Shown here one piece after another: positions 7,301 through 14,157 of a DNA stretch of 15,056 bases. The stretch comes from an uncultured Bacillus sp. GTDB lineage: Bacteria > Bacillota > Bacilli > Bacillales_B > DSM-18226. The notes under the pieces are model-generated. The model searched no databases. It saw only the letters and a program-made list of their open reading frames with translations, and had not been told where the DNA came from. Location of the stretch: the NCBI RefSeq assembly GCF_946478885.1, contig NZ_CAMLDX010000084.1, forward strand, positions 1 through 15,056. Direction: 5' to 3'. Within the stretch, counting starts at the first letter, position 1; every line of letters begins with the position of its first letter. Both the position numbers and the translations under genes were made by a program.

Positions 7301-7543
7301 ATGAGATTTATGTACAAAAGAATTCCAAATGATGAATTAAAGTCACATTTTAATATGGTTCAGGATGTCGTAAATTCCATTTATTTTATTCTGTTAGACT
7401 TGCTGTTTTACGGACTGTTCCTTTTAATGTTTACACTGTTTGCCTCCCGTTCTATACTGTTATCCATTCTCATTTTTATCGGATTTTATCTGTTTGGCCT
7501 GAGTATATATTTTCTCTTAAAAAAATGGTTAAAGGATAAACCG
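7301..7543 (+). CDS. Small two-helix membrane protein
   Basis: An 80-residue protein I cannot assign to a family. The frame begins at a GTG (7292), but the ATG at 7301 sits about 7 nt after AAAGGGTG and is the better start. After a charged N-terminus (MRFMYKRIPNDELKSHFNMV), two hydrophobic stretches, roughly residues 25-47 (IYFILLDLLFYGLFLLMF) and 50-72 (SILLSILIFIGFYLFGLSIYFLL), should cross the membrane as a hairpin; the tail LKKWLKDKP is basic, favouring the cytoplasmic side. It is the only plus-strand gene inside the Ter region, opposed to yceF, and divergent from yceG. A strong terminator follows. Whether it belongs functionally to the Ter module is unknown. Confidence 0.75.
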
Positions 7544-7550
7544 TAGACAT

Positions 7551-7586
7551 TAAGAGAACAGACAATACATGTCCGTTCTCTTTTTC
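7551..7586 (+). terminator. Rho-independent terminator of the small membrane gene
   Basis: AGAGAACagACA (from 7553) pairs with TGTCcgTTCTCT (ending about 7581) around a short AT loop, followed by TTTTT. It lies between two convergent genes; read on the minus strand, only a short T-rich stretch follows the stem, so it may also end yceF transcription, less efficiently. Confidence 0.85.
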
Positions 7587-7591
7587 CCTCG

Positions 7592-8350
7592 TCAAGCCTC
7601 ATGTCCTTTTTTCTTATTGAGCATATGAATAAGAAAAGTAACACCGAAGGTTCCAAGTATAAGAAGAAAGAATAACTCGTGACTGATAAGAATATCGAAA
7701 ATGCTGAGGAACATCTTAACAGAGATAATTAATATTAACACATAGGCAGCTGTTTCTAATTCAGGTATCCGTTCGATGAGTTTAAGGAAAATGCCGGCGA
7801 TTCCCCGCATCATTAAGACACCGAGCATTCCTCCCAGCAAAAGAATCCAAACTTTTTCACTGATGCCAAAGGCAGCCAGTACACTATCAACTGAGAAAGC
7901 AATGTCCATGAGTTCAACCGACGCGACAGTGCCCCAGAAATTTCCGAACAACCGGATAAAGAGGCCTTCCTTCCTGATCCCTTTGGCCTCAGCTTCATCG
8001 TTGGAATTTTCCTTTCTTCGATCCAGAAAATAGCGAACAGCCAGCCAGGCTAGATAGGCGGCACCGATTACTTTTACCCACCATAACTTAATCAGAAATA
8101 CCCCGATACCAATCGCGATAAAACGAAAGGCATACGCACCAAACAATCCATAAAACAGGGCCTTTTTCCGTTGTTTTTCAGGCAGGGGCTTCACCATAAC
8201 CGCTAAAACAAGGGCATTGTCAGCCGAAAGCAGTCCTTCTAAGATAACTAGTGAGCCTATCAGCCCCCAGCTGACTGGATCTGATAATACTTCGACCCAC
8301 ATTTCCCAGTCAAAAAACTGTGCATACGTATCAATAAATCCTTGTAACAT
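7592..8350 (-). CDS. yceF: TerC-family membrane protein (YceF/MeeF type)
   Basis: Integral membrane protein of the TerC family, 252 residues (B. subtilis YceF is about 257). In B. subtilis YceF (renamed MeeF) and its paralogue MeeY are implicated in Mn2+ export and metal loading of secreted enzymes. About seven membrane segments: near 27-52, 64-88, 91-110, 134-160, 167-192, 198-217 and 225-243. The two conserved acidic signatures are SADNALVLAVMV (43-54) and DIAFSVDSVLAAFGI (about 149-163), whose Asp residues are presumed to bind the metal. A charged cytoplasmic loop lies near 111-130 (RRKENSNDEAEAKG). AGGAGG precedes the ATG by 9 nt. It lies 62 nt downstream of a terD gene, with a hairpin between them. 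Confidence 0.95.
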   Translation of the reverse strand: MLQGFIDTYAQFFDWEMWVEVLSDPVSWGLIGSLVILEGLLSADNALVLAVMVKPLPEKQRKKALFYGLFGAYAFRFIAIGIGVFLIKLWWVKVIGAAYLAWLAVRYFLDRRKENSNDEAEAKGIRKEGLFIRLFGNFWGTVASVELMDIAFSVDSVLAAFGISEKVWILLLGGMLGVLMMRGIAGIFLKLIERIPELETAAYVLILIISVKMFLSIFDILISHELFFLLILGTFGVTFLIHMLNKKKGHEA

Positions 8351-8376
8351 TCAAGATGTTCCTCCTAGATTGTTGT

Positions 8377-8404
8377 GAAAGACCCGCCTAAAAGCGGGTC
8401 TTCT
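8377..8404 (-). terminator. Intercistronic hairpin between terD and yceF
   Basis: AAGACCCGC (8379-8387) pairs perfectly with GCGGGTCTT (8394-8402), a 9-bp GC-rich stem with a six-base loop. On the minus strand it is followed by TTTCAC, a short T-run. It probably stops most transcription after terD and lets part through into yceF, setting their ratio, or it stabilises the terD mRNA 3' end. Confidence 0.7.
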
Positions 8405-8412
8405 TTATAGAA

Positions 8413-8994
8413 TTATCCTACCTGTAAACCAAAATTTGTTGCCATTGCAGCAAGACCACCCTGGAATCCACTGCCGATTGCACTGAATTTCCATTCTCCA
8501 TTGTGACGGTATAGTTCCCCTACGATAAGAGCTGTTTCAATTGAAAAATCCTCACCCAGGTCAAAGCGGATTAATTCTTCACTTGAATCTGCATTTAAGA
8601 CTCTGACGTAGGAATTTGAAACTTGTCCGAAATTTTGATTCTTTGCTTCTGCTTCATGGATTGTAATAGCAAAGGCAATCCGTTGCGTCGCTGAAGGTAC
8701 TTTCAACAAATCAATACTGATTTGTTCATCATCTCCTGCACCTTCTCCTGTACGATTATCTCCAGTATGTACGACGGAGCCATTTCCTCCGGTAGTGTTA
8801 TTGTAAAATACAAAATCTCTTTCTGACGTTACTTTTCCGTTTTCTCCTAGTAGAAATACAGATGTGTCCAAATCGAAATCTTTTCCACCGTCATATTTAT
8901 TCGTGTCCCAGCCAAGACCGACAATTACCTTTGACAATCCGGGATTTGTCTTCGTTAAATCAACCTTTTGTCCTTTTGTTAAACTAATAGCCAC
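8413..8994 (-). CDS. terD: TerD-family stress protein (YceD/YceE-like)
   Basis: Canonical TerD-domain protein of 193 residues, the size of B. subtilis YceD (193) and YceE (192). Motifs: [37 protein letters not shown] (start written in part), [11 protein letters not shown], the Ca2+-binding [15 protein letters not shown] near 94-108, the [26 protein letters not shown] stretch and the [15 protein letters not shown] tail. The frame can be read from an ATG at 9009, but GGAGG then sits inside the coding region; the GTG at 8994 gives the family N-terminus MAISL with an 8-nt spacing and is preferred. The upstream AT-rich 85 bp must hold its promoter; I found no convincing ECF or sigma-B match there. 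It leads the upstream Ter block with yceF. Confidence 0.95.
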   Translation of the reverse strand: MAISLTKGQKVDLTKTNPGLSKVIVGLGWDTNKYDGGKDFDLDTSVFLLGENGKVTSERDFVFYNNTTGGNGSVVHTGDNRTGEGAGDDEQISIDLLKVPSATQRIAFAITIHEAEAKNQNFGQVSNSYVRVLNADSSEELIRFDLGEDFSIETALIVGELYRHNGEWKFSAIGSGFQGGLAAMATNFGLQVG

Positions 8995-9082
8995 ATTCAT
9001 TACCTCCATTTTTTTTAATTATATTTAGAAAGGGAAACATCCTTTTCTTTCATTATCATATTGCATGTTCTTGTAAAAAATA

Positions 9083-9670
9083 TCAACTCATCCATTTGGG
9101 AGGGGTGTTTTTATCCCAATAAATAACACCTAATTCATAATGTGTTTGAAATTGATCGTGTTCGGTATGGTAATGGAAATTAAATATATATCCCTCTTGT
9201 GGAGGATGATCTCTTCTAACATGAAATCGGATAACATCCGTATTCGTTTTTTGATTCTTAATATGGAAAATTTTTTCAGAGGTTCCTCCGCCCGGCATTT
9301 CACTTAGAACCAATTGACTTAAATCCTCCTCAGGATATTGGAGTGCAGTGTGATTGATGGCTTTCTCAATATTAGGCAGAATAACTTCTCTGAATTCATC
9401 TTCAATAATCGGTTTTATCTTCGGACCAAATTTCATATATGACTGATGTTCCGCATGCTTGATCATCTCATTAATAATCGAATTCCTTTCAGATACTATT
9501 TCTGAACTAATAGAAGATTTCTCGGTCTGTGTCGGCAGAGCCTCTAACAGATTTCTTTTTTCCTGGCTACTGTCTTCGTCCGAGTTGTTAGATAACGTAT
9601 GCGGCGTAACCATCCCAAAGGTCGCGATGGTAACAAGAATGACAAGCGATTTTCGTAGCCATGCCGTCAA
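9083..9670 (-). CDS. ypjP: YpjP-like secreted or membrane-anchored protein
   Basis: A homologue of B. subtilis YpjP, a protein of unknown function encoded next to thyB-dfrA in that species. It has 195 residues. The N-terminus (MTAWLRKSLVILVTIATFGMVTP) is a signal peptide or uncleaved anchor, followed by a variable polar linker (about 27-60). The conserved core runs from about 70 to the end: KFGPKIKPIIEDEFR, SEMPGGGTSEKIFHI, VIRFHVRRDHPPQEGYIFNFHYH and the terminal GVIYWDKNTPPKWMS. The start is a TTG: it has GAAAGGAGAGG 9 nt upstream and no in-frame ATG gives a better N-terminus. The family's conserved His-rich FHVRRDHPP...FNFHYH could bind metal, but this is a guess. Confidence 0.9.
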   Translation of the reverse strand: MTAWLRKSLVILVTIATFGMVTPHTLSNNSDEDSSQEKRNLLEALPTQTEKSSISSEIVSERNSIINEMIKHAEHQSYMKFGPKIKPIIEDEFREVILPNIEKAINHTALQYPEEDLSQLVLSEMPGGGTSEKIFHIKNQKTNTDVIRFHVRRDHPPQEGYIFNFHYHTEHDQFQTHYELGVIYWDKNTPPKWMS

Positions 9671-9960
9671 AGCATTCCTCTCCTTTCAGGCAATACTTTA
9701 TCTTTCGTAGACATTTGTTTACATAATGAAATTATGTTTAATTCCCTTCATGCTAAACCCAACTTTTCCGTGGTAGACATTTGATGCGAAGCTTTAATAC
9801 TCTTGAACGGAGCAGCCTTTCAAAATATGCCAATTGGGATATTTCCTCGGCTTCATATGCTGACAAAAATATTATACTTCTTATTACGGATATTAGTAAA
9901 AAATAGTTTCATTTTTTTACTAGAGAAAAAATAAATATATGAATAGACTCACTTTTTATA
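9671..9960. other. Intergenic region upstream of ypjP
   Basis: No gene seen in either strand that combines a ribosome binding site with a good frame. Two features stand out: an inverted repeat ACATAAT-GAA-ATTATGT (9721-9737) and two copies of GTAGACATTTG (9707-9717 and 9773-9783), 66 bp apart. They lie where ypjP's promoter should be and could bind a regulator. Confidence 0.4.
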
Positions 9961-9989
9961 TTATCAGCTTCTAAATGGGAGGGATGAAG

Positions 9990-10061
9990 ATGGATTGGGC
10001 CATGGTAGTGGGATGTTGGATTCTCATGGGGTATTTTGTTTGGCTTGCTTGTACGGATTAA
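9990..10061 (+). CDS. 23-residue hydrophobic membrane peptide gene
   Basis: A tiny open frame too short for usual gene finding. It starts with ATG 6-7 nt after a strong GGGAGGG ribosome binding site (9977-9983); an ATG at 9984 would add two residues but abuts the site. The peptide begins MDWAMVVGCWILMGYF and ends VWLACTD: one hydrophobic helix of about 18 residues, two Cys, three Trp and acidic ends. It is followed within about 20 nt by an intrinsic terminator. The combination of ribosome binding site, single-helix composition and terminator argues that it is a real gene. Such peptides often act as small subunits or regulators of membrane complexes; the partner is unknown. The overlapping long minus-strand frame (9909-10109) lacks a ribosome binding site and contains the terminator. 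Confidence 0.65.
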   Translation: MDWAMVVGCWILMGYFVWLACTD

Positions 10062-10079
10062 CTGGAAGAAATCTTTCCA

Positions 10080-10120
10080 AAAAAAGGGATGCCGATTATA
10101 AACTGGCACCCTTTTATTTT
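10080..10120. terminator. Bidirectional intrinsic terminator
   Basis: AAAAGGGATGCC (10082-10093) pairs with GGCACCCTTTT (from 10105), with one bulged A. Plus strand: the stem is followed by TTTTATTTT. Minus strand: GGCATCCC is followed by seven Ts. It therefore ends both the small peptide transcript and brxA, whose stop codon abuts it. Confidence 0.88.
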
Positions 10121-10553
10121 AGCAATATTGATCAAAAGCAGTCATTAAGTTACTCATAATCATATCCAATGACTGGCCTTCAATGTCATGACGATGTACA
10201 AAGTGTACAACCCCTTTTCCATTTAATAGCGCCATTGACGGTGAAGACGGAGGAATTTCACCGAAGTATTCGCGCATTTTTGCTGTTGCTTCTTTATCCT
10301 GTCCGGCAAAAACGGTTACAAGATTCTTCGGCTTTTTCTCATTGTATTGAACAGCTTGAACGGCAGCCGGTCGTGCCAACCCCGCAGCACAGCCGCATAC
10401 CGAATTCACTACTACAAGGGTCGTTCCTTCTGTTTTTTCCATAAACTGTTCGACTGCTTCAGGACTTAGCAGCTCTTTAAATCCTGATTGAACTAATTCG
10501 TCACGCATTGGCTGAACTAATTGTCTCATATATTCTTCGTATGCCATTGACAT
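10119..10553 (-). CDS. brxA: Bacilliredoxin BrxA (YphP)
   Basis: Thiol-disulfide protein of the BrxA/BrxB family that removes bacillithiol from S-bacillithiolated proteins after oxidative stress. It has 144 residues and is nearly co-linear with B. subtilis YphP from its start (MSMAYEEYMRQLV) to its end (MTAFDQYC). The active site is the CGC motif at C53-G54-C55 in VVVNSVCGCAAGLARPA, on a thioredoxin-like fold. Other conserved stretches are VTVFAGQDKEATAKMREYF and PPSSPSMALL. The AGGAG ribosome binding site lies 9-10 nt before the ATG. It is followed by a bidirectional terminator, and yfmR lies 74 bp upstream on the same strand with no terminator seen between, so read-through from yfmR is possible. 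Its presence implies the cell makes bacillithiol. Confidence 0.96.
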   Translation of the reverse strand: MSMAYEEYMRQLVQPMRDELVQSGFKELLSPEAVEQFMEKTEGTTLVVVNSVCGCAAGLARPAAVQAVQYNEKKPKNLVTVFAGQDKEATAKMREYFGEIPPSSPSMALLNGKGVVHFVHRHDIEGQSLDMIMSNLMTAFDQYC

Positions 10554-10627
10554 ATATCATTGCTCCTCTCTGATATTTCCAATATAAGCATACTATAAAA
10601 TATATATACAGTGCAATTATTAGCCCT

Positions 10628-12514
10628 CTATTTACTTTGTTCAGACAGCTCGGTTAAATAAGTCCAACGTTCAATCATATATTCCAATTTTTCATTTAAA
10701 TCTTGTTCTTCTTCTGACAGCTTTTGCGCTTTCTCAAAATCGCTTCCCACTTGATTTAGCTCTCCCGCAATCTCCTCAAGCCTTGATTCGATGGCAGCAA
10801 TATCATCTTCTATTGTCTCAAATTCTTTTTGCTCTTTATAAGACATCCGCTTTTTCTTTGACTTTTCCTGAATCGCAGGCTGTTTTTTCGTTTCTTCCTT
10901 GTTCGGCTCCTCTGCCCGCATTTGATTTTCTAGATATTCTGTATAGTTCCCATAGAAAGTATCCATCTGACCATTGCCGTTTAATATAAGCAGTTGCTGT
11001 ACCACTTTGTCCAGAAAATACCGATCATGTGATACGGTAATCACTACCCCGGAAAAATCCTCGAGATAATCTTCAAGAACTGTTAACGTCTGTGTATCTA
11101 GGTCATTGGTCGGTTCATCCAGAAGAAGAACATTTGGTTCACGCATCAGTATTTTTAATAAATAAAGGCGACGTTTCTCTCCCCCTGACAATTTGCGAAT
11201 TGGAGTTCCATGGGAATACGGCGGAAACAAGAAACGTTCGAGCATTTGTGCGGCAGAAAGTGTCTTGCCATCTGAAGTCTCAATTACTTCAGCCGCTTCC
11301 TTTAAATACTCAATCATCCGCTTATTCTCATCCAAATCCTCACTTTCCTGTGTATAAAAGGCTATCTTAACCGTTTGACCGATAATCCTCTCTCCGGAAT
11401 CAAGAGCAATCCTCCCGGCAAGAATATTTAACAGCGTAGACTTCCCGGTGCCGTTCTTTCCAATAATCCCGATTCTGTCTCCAGGCTTTACAAGGAAATG
11501 AAAGTGCTGAAGCATGACTTGATCAGCAAACTTCTTTGAAGCATCTTTCAATTCAAATACCTGTTTGCCAAGGCGACTCCCTTTCAATGACATATCAAGA
11601 TTTTCTTTTGTTTTTACGGAAGTTAATTTGTCCTCTATTTGTTCAAAACGCTGAATCCTAGCCTTTTGCTTTGTGGATCGTGCCTGAGCGCCTCTGCGAA
11701 TCCATTCAAGCTCGCGGCGAAAGAGATTCTTTTGCTTTTCAATTGAGGCCGCTTCTTGTTCCTCCCGAATAGCCTTAGACTCTAGAAACGCAGTATAATT
11801 GCCTTTATAGCTGTACAATTGGCCTCCTTCAAGCTCAAAGATACGGTTTGTTACCCGATCAAGAAAATACCGATCATGGGTCACAAGCAGAAGAGAGCCT
11901 GAATAGCGGTTCAAATAATCTTCAAGCCATTTAACGGATTCATAATCCAAATGGTTGGTCGGTTCATCTAAGATGAGTAAATCAGGGGATTGAATCAATA
12001 CCTGGGCAAGAGCCACCCTTTTTTTCTGACCGCCTGATAAATCTCCAATCTTTTGTTCAAAATCTTCAATTTCCAGCTTAGTCAGGACTGTTTTCGCATT
12101 TGTATTGACATCCCAGGCGTTTAGTACATCCATTTCCTTTTGCTGAGTAAAAAGACGCTCTTGCAGATCGCGATTTTCTGGCTCCCTGTGAAGCATAGAT
12201 AAGGTTTTTTCATATTCTCTTAAAAGTTGAAAGACAGGGGCATCACCAGCAAAAATTTGCTCTAATACCGTCAGATTAGAATGCAAATCCGGCTTTTGTG
12301 CGGAATATGATATCCGGTAATCTTTCGGAAAGATGATTTCACCTTCATCAGGATGGTCAATATCGGCAATTATTTTTAATAATGAGGATTTTCCAGTCCC
12401 ATTAACGCCGATTAGACCAACCCGTTCTTTTTCAGCAATCGTAAAGGATAGATCGCGAAATAGTATCTTTTCTCCATATGATTTTGAAACATGTTCTATT
12501 GATAGTATTTTCAT
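10628..12514 (-). CDS. yfmR: ABC-F ATPase, YfmR/Uup type
   Basis: Cytoplasmic ribosome-associated ABC-F protein with two ATPase domains and no membrane part; 628 residues, as in B. subtilis YfmR (629). YfmR/Uup proteins help ribosomes through difficult sequences, such as polyproline, together with EF-P. Domain 1: Walker A GVNGTGKS (36-43), signature LSGGQ (159-163), Walker B ILDEPTNHLD (catalytic E184). The linker (about 235-310) has the charged helix RRGAQARSTKQKARIQRFEQ. Domain 2: Walker A GKNGTGKS (352-359), signature LSGGE (442-446), Walker B LLLDEPTNDLD (E467). A Lys-rich linker (about 537-556) leads to a C-terminal coiled coil (560-625) typical of the Uup subgroup. The ribosome binding site is weak (GGAATGG). 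It is not an antibiotic-resistance ABC-F by overall type. Confidence 0.93.
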   Translation of the reverse strand: MKILSIEHVSKSYGEKILFRDLSFTIAEKERVGLIGVNGTGKSSLLKIIADIDHPDEGEIIFPKDYRISYSAQKPDLHSNLTVLEQIFAGDAPVFQLLREYEKTLSMLHREPENRDLQERLFTQQKEMDVLNAWDVNTNAKTVLTKLEIEDFEQKIGDLSGGQKKRVALAQVLIQSPDLLILDEPTNHLDYESVKWLEDYLNRYSGSLLLVTHDRYFLDRVTNRIFELEGGQLYSYKGNYTAFLESKAIREEQEAASIEKQKNLFRRELEWIRRGAQARSTKQKARIQRFEQIEDKLTSVKTKENLDMSLKGSRLGKQVFELKDASKKFADQVMLQHFHFLVKPGDRIGIIGKNGTGKSTLLNILAGRIALDSGERIIGQTVKIAFYTQESEDLDENKRMIEYLKEAAEVIETSDGKTLSAAQMLERFLFPPYSHGTPIRKLSGGEKRRLYLLKILMREPNVLLLDEPTNDLDTQTLTVLEDYLEDFSGVVITVSHDRYFLDKVVQQLLILNGNGQMDTFYGNYTEYLENQMRAEEPNKEETKKQPAIQEKSKKKRMSYKEQKEFETIEDDIAAIESRLEEIAGELNQVGSDFEKAQKLSEEEQDLNEKLEYMIERWTYLTELSEQSK

Positions 12515-12566
12515 TTAAACCATTCCATTCATAAAAGATAAACAGTTTCTCTAACATGTAGTTTCT

Positions 12567-12597
12567 ATTATAACAGTTTATTCACAAGAATGAATAA
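12567..12597 (-). promoter_or_regulatory. -10 element and palindrome upstream of yfmR
   Basis: On the minus strand a perfect TATAAT (12572-12567) lies about 50 nt before yfmR's ATG. Just upstream is the palindrome TTATTCA-6-TGAATAA (12578-12597), covering where the spacer and -35 would be. No good -35 is seen, so the promoter may need an activator, or the palindrome may be an operator. Confidence 0.45.
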
Positions 12598-12649
12598 GCG
12601 AAAAAGAAACAGCCACTCTCCAACGCTTAGATCTTAGATTCCGCAACCA

Positions 12650-12726
12650 ATCGAGTAGAGGGAAAATAAGTTGATTATTTTTTCCCCTCTCACACCACCG
12701 TACATACGGTTCCGTATACGGCGGTT
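12650..12726 (-). ncRNA. Group IIC intron 3' remnant (domains V and VI)
   Basis: Read on the minus strand, CCGCCGTATACGGAACCGTA followed by TGTACGGTGG (12724-12695) folds as domain V: an eight- or nine-base-pair lower stem with the class C triad CGC opposite G-U-G, a two-base bulge (TG) on the 3' strand, a four-base-pair upper stem and a tetraloop. It closely resembles the Oceanobacillus iheyensis IIC intron domain V. Domain VI follows (GAGAGGGG paired with CCCTC then TA-CTC) with an unpaired A at 12656 seven bases before the presumed 3' end CTACTCGAT (12650). Everything 5' of domain V is missing: an IS begins 4 bp away. So it is a dead remnant. Confidence 0.88.
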
Positions 12727-12743
12727 GGTATGTCAACACTAAA

Positions 12744-13580
12744 CTAGACAACTTTTTTAAGGTATTCATTTTTATATTCAATGGGGCTTAGATATCCAAG
12801 TGTCCCATGAATTCTCAAATGATTAAACCAATGAACGTAATCTTCTAACTCACATTTCAATTCATCTAAAGTTTCGAAATAGTTTCCTTTTACAAACTCT
12901 GTTTTGATAATCTTAAATGTTGCTTCAGCTACTGCATGATCGTATGGACAACCCTTCATGCTTAATGATCGTTTTATTTTGAATGTTTTTAGGGCTTCGT
13001 CCATTATCTCGTTTTTAAATTCGGTTCCTAGGTCTGTATGAAACAACTGAATTTTGCTTAGATTGGCTTTCATTTTCGATAGGGCTCGATAGACTAATTC
13101 CGCATCTTTGTAGGGTCCGGCACTGTGACCACTCATTTCTCGATTATAGAGTTCAACAAATAAACATATGTAATTCCAGCGATCACCGGCTCTTACATAT
13201 GTTAAATCACTAACTATAACCTTTCATTCCTGTTGTTGGTCAAATTCTCTATTTAATATATTTTCTACTTTGGCTTTATTACACTTATTTACATGTAGCT
13301 TAAATTGAGCCACTGTGTATTTTGATACCAAACCATTTTCTTTCATAATTCGACCGATACGTCTTCTGGAGACAACGAGACCTAATTTTTTTAATTCATG
13401 TTTAATTTTACGTGTACCATAGTTCTGGCGGCTTTTATGGAAGATATCTATAATGGCAGTCGTCAGCTCATCTTCAGATTTTAACTGCTCTTTTGCTTCA
13501 TAATAATACGTACTTCTTGATAGTTGTAGGACGTCGCACATTGCTGATATCGAGTATTTGTGTTGATTATTTTTGATCAC
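12744..13580 (-). pseudogene. IS3 orfB transposase, interrupted by TGA
   Basis: The DDE-integrase-type catalytic subunit. Starts at a GTG (13580) overlapping the orfA end and runs to 12744 in a single frame of 279 codons, but codon 119 is TGA (13224-13226), so translation gives only a 118-residue N-terminal piece. The first piece has the HTH_21-like segment (SRQNYGTRKIKHELKKLGLVVSRRRIGR, in part). The sequence after the stop carries the catalytic region: VSDLTYVRAGDRW (first Asp, about residue 125), FHTDLGTEF (second Asp) and ATFKIIKTEF (Glu region). In this family the second motif is usually HTDRG; here Leu replaces Arg. Since the frame is intact on both sides, a single substitution made the stop. 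Confidence 0.9.
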
Positions 13581-13582
13581 AT

Positions 13583-13861
13583 TTACTTTCGTCCTAGTAT
13601 CAGCGCAGCTTGCTTTAAAATATCATTTTCCATTAATAAGCGCTGGTTTTCTTTTCGAAGTTTCATTAATTCGTTTTCTTCGGGTGTCCGATTGTCCTTT
13701 TCTTTAAATGAACCAGATGTCTTACTTTGCTTAATCCATTTGTCCAATGACGAAGGCGTTAATTCGTATTCTGTAATAATATCTTTTCTTGGTTTTCCAT
13801 TTTAGTATAACTTAACTATTTGGGCTTTAAATTCTGATGTGAACGTTCTTCTTTCTCTCAT
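13583..13861 (-). pseudogene. IS3 orfA, interrupted by TAA
   Basis: The helix-turn-helix subunit of the transposase. The ATG (13861) has AGGAGAG 8 nt upstream; the frame reads MRERRTFTSEFKAQIVKLY, then TAA at codon 20 (13802-13804), then NGKPRKDIITEYELTPSSLDKWI, and ends with ENDILKQAALILGRK before the natural stop at 13583. The usual residue at codon 20 is likely Glu (GAA to TAA). The C-terminal Leu/Glu-rich helix is the coiled coil common to OrfA proteins. With the orfB stop, the element has two independent lesions, so it cannot move by itself. Confidence 0.88.
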
Positions 13862-13933
13862 TTGCGGGACTCTCCTAACTAAATAAGATACAGTAGACTA
13901 CCTATATAGTTGGGTTCCTGCCGAAACTTGACA

Positions 13934-14052
13934 TGGATCCTCCGCGGGCATGCTTTTCCAGCCGGGAAGTCAGGTATCAAGATACCAGACTTGCCAACCA
14001 GGCTAGCACACCCACCACTCCATATAAAGTTTCTAGTAACGATCTCTTATGT
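13934..14052. other. GC-rich block with a strong hairpin
   Basis: Between the IS end and the following AT-rich sequence lies about 95 bp clearly richer in G+C than its surroundings. It folds strongly: GGGAAGTC-A-GGTATC (13964-13978) pairs with GATACC-A-GACTTGCC (13981-13995) with one mismatch and a 2-nt loop, enclosed by AGCC (13960-13963) pairing with GGCT (14001-14004). No frame with a ribosome binding site is seen. It could be part of a structured RNA, perhaps an intron domain left from the group II remnant, but I could not match it. Confidence 0.5.
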
Positions 14053-14157
14053 TTAATAAGCAGTATTACCAAGTTTGTCGGTTAGTCTACTTGTCCTTAA
14101 TTTTTTTGCCCAGTTAAGTGTAGCCGATTCAACTTCTTTTAAGTTAAACTTATTCAT
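14053..14157 (-). pseudogene. Short open frame, possible gene fragment
   Basis: A 34-codon frame beginning MNKFNLKEVESATLNWAK and ending RLTDKLGNTAY. Its composition (amphipathic, balanced charge) looks protein-like, but the ATG lacks a ribosome binding site and the frame stays open upstream to the left end of the next IS near 14183. It may be the C-terminal end of a gene cut by that IS, or chance. I do not recognise the family. Confidence 0.3.

Larger units (their letters stand above)
12731..13933 (-). mobile_element. Inactive IS3-family (IS150-like) insertion sequence
   Basis: A 1.2-kb element with orfA and orfB on the minus strand. The ends are related inverted repeats: TGTCAACACTAAACTAG at 12731 inward, and TGTCAAGTTTCGGCAGG reading inward from 13933; both start TGTCAA, with further partial identity (AAC, then TA-GGTA-TC). 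I see no clear short target duplication (GTA on the left, TGG on the right), suggesting the flanks were rearranged after insertion. Both transposase genes carry an in-frame stop. It directly abuts the intron remnant on one side and a GC-rich hairpin block on the other. Confidence 0.88.

Noticed and set aside
9909..10109. 66-aa minus-strand open frame between ypjP and brxA
   Set aside because: No ribosome binding site, composition unlike a protein (many His and Pro), and it reads through the bidirectional terminator. It is the complement of the small peptide gene on the plus strand.
12578..12781. 67-aa minus-strand frame across the intron remnant and IS end
   Set aside because: It runs from the IS end through domains V-VI of the intron remnant, where RNA structure explains the sequence; no ribosome binding site.
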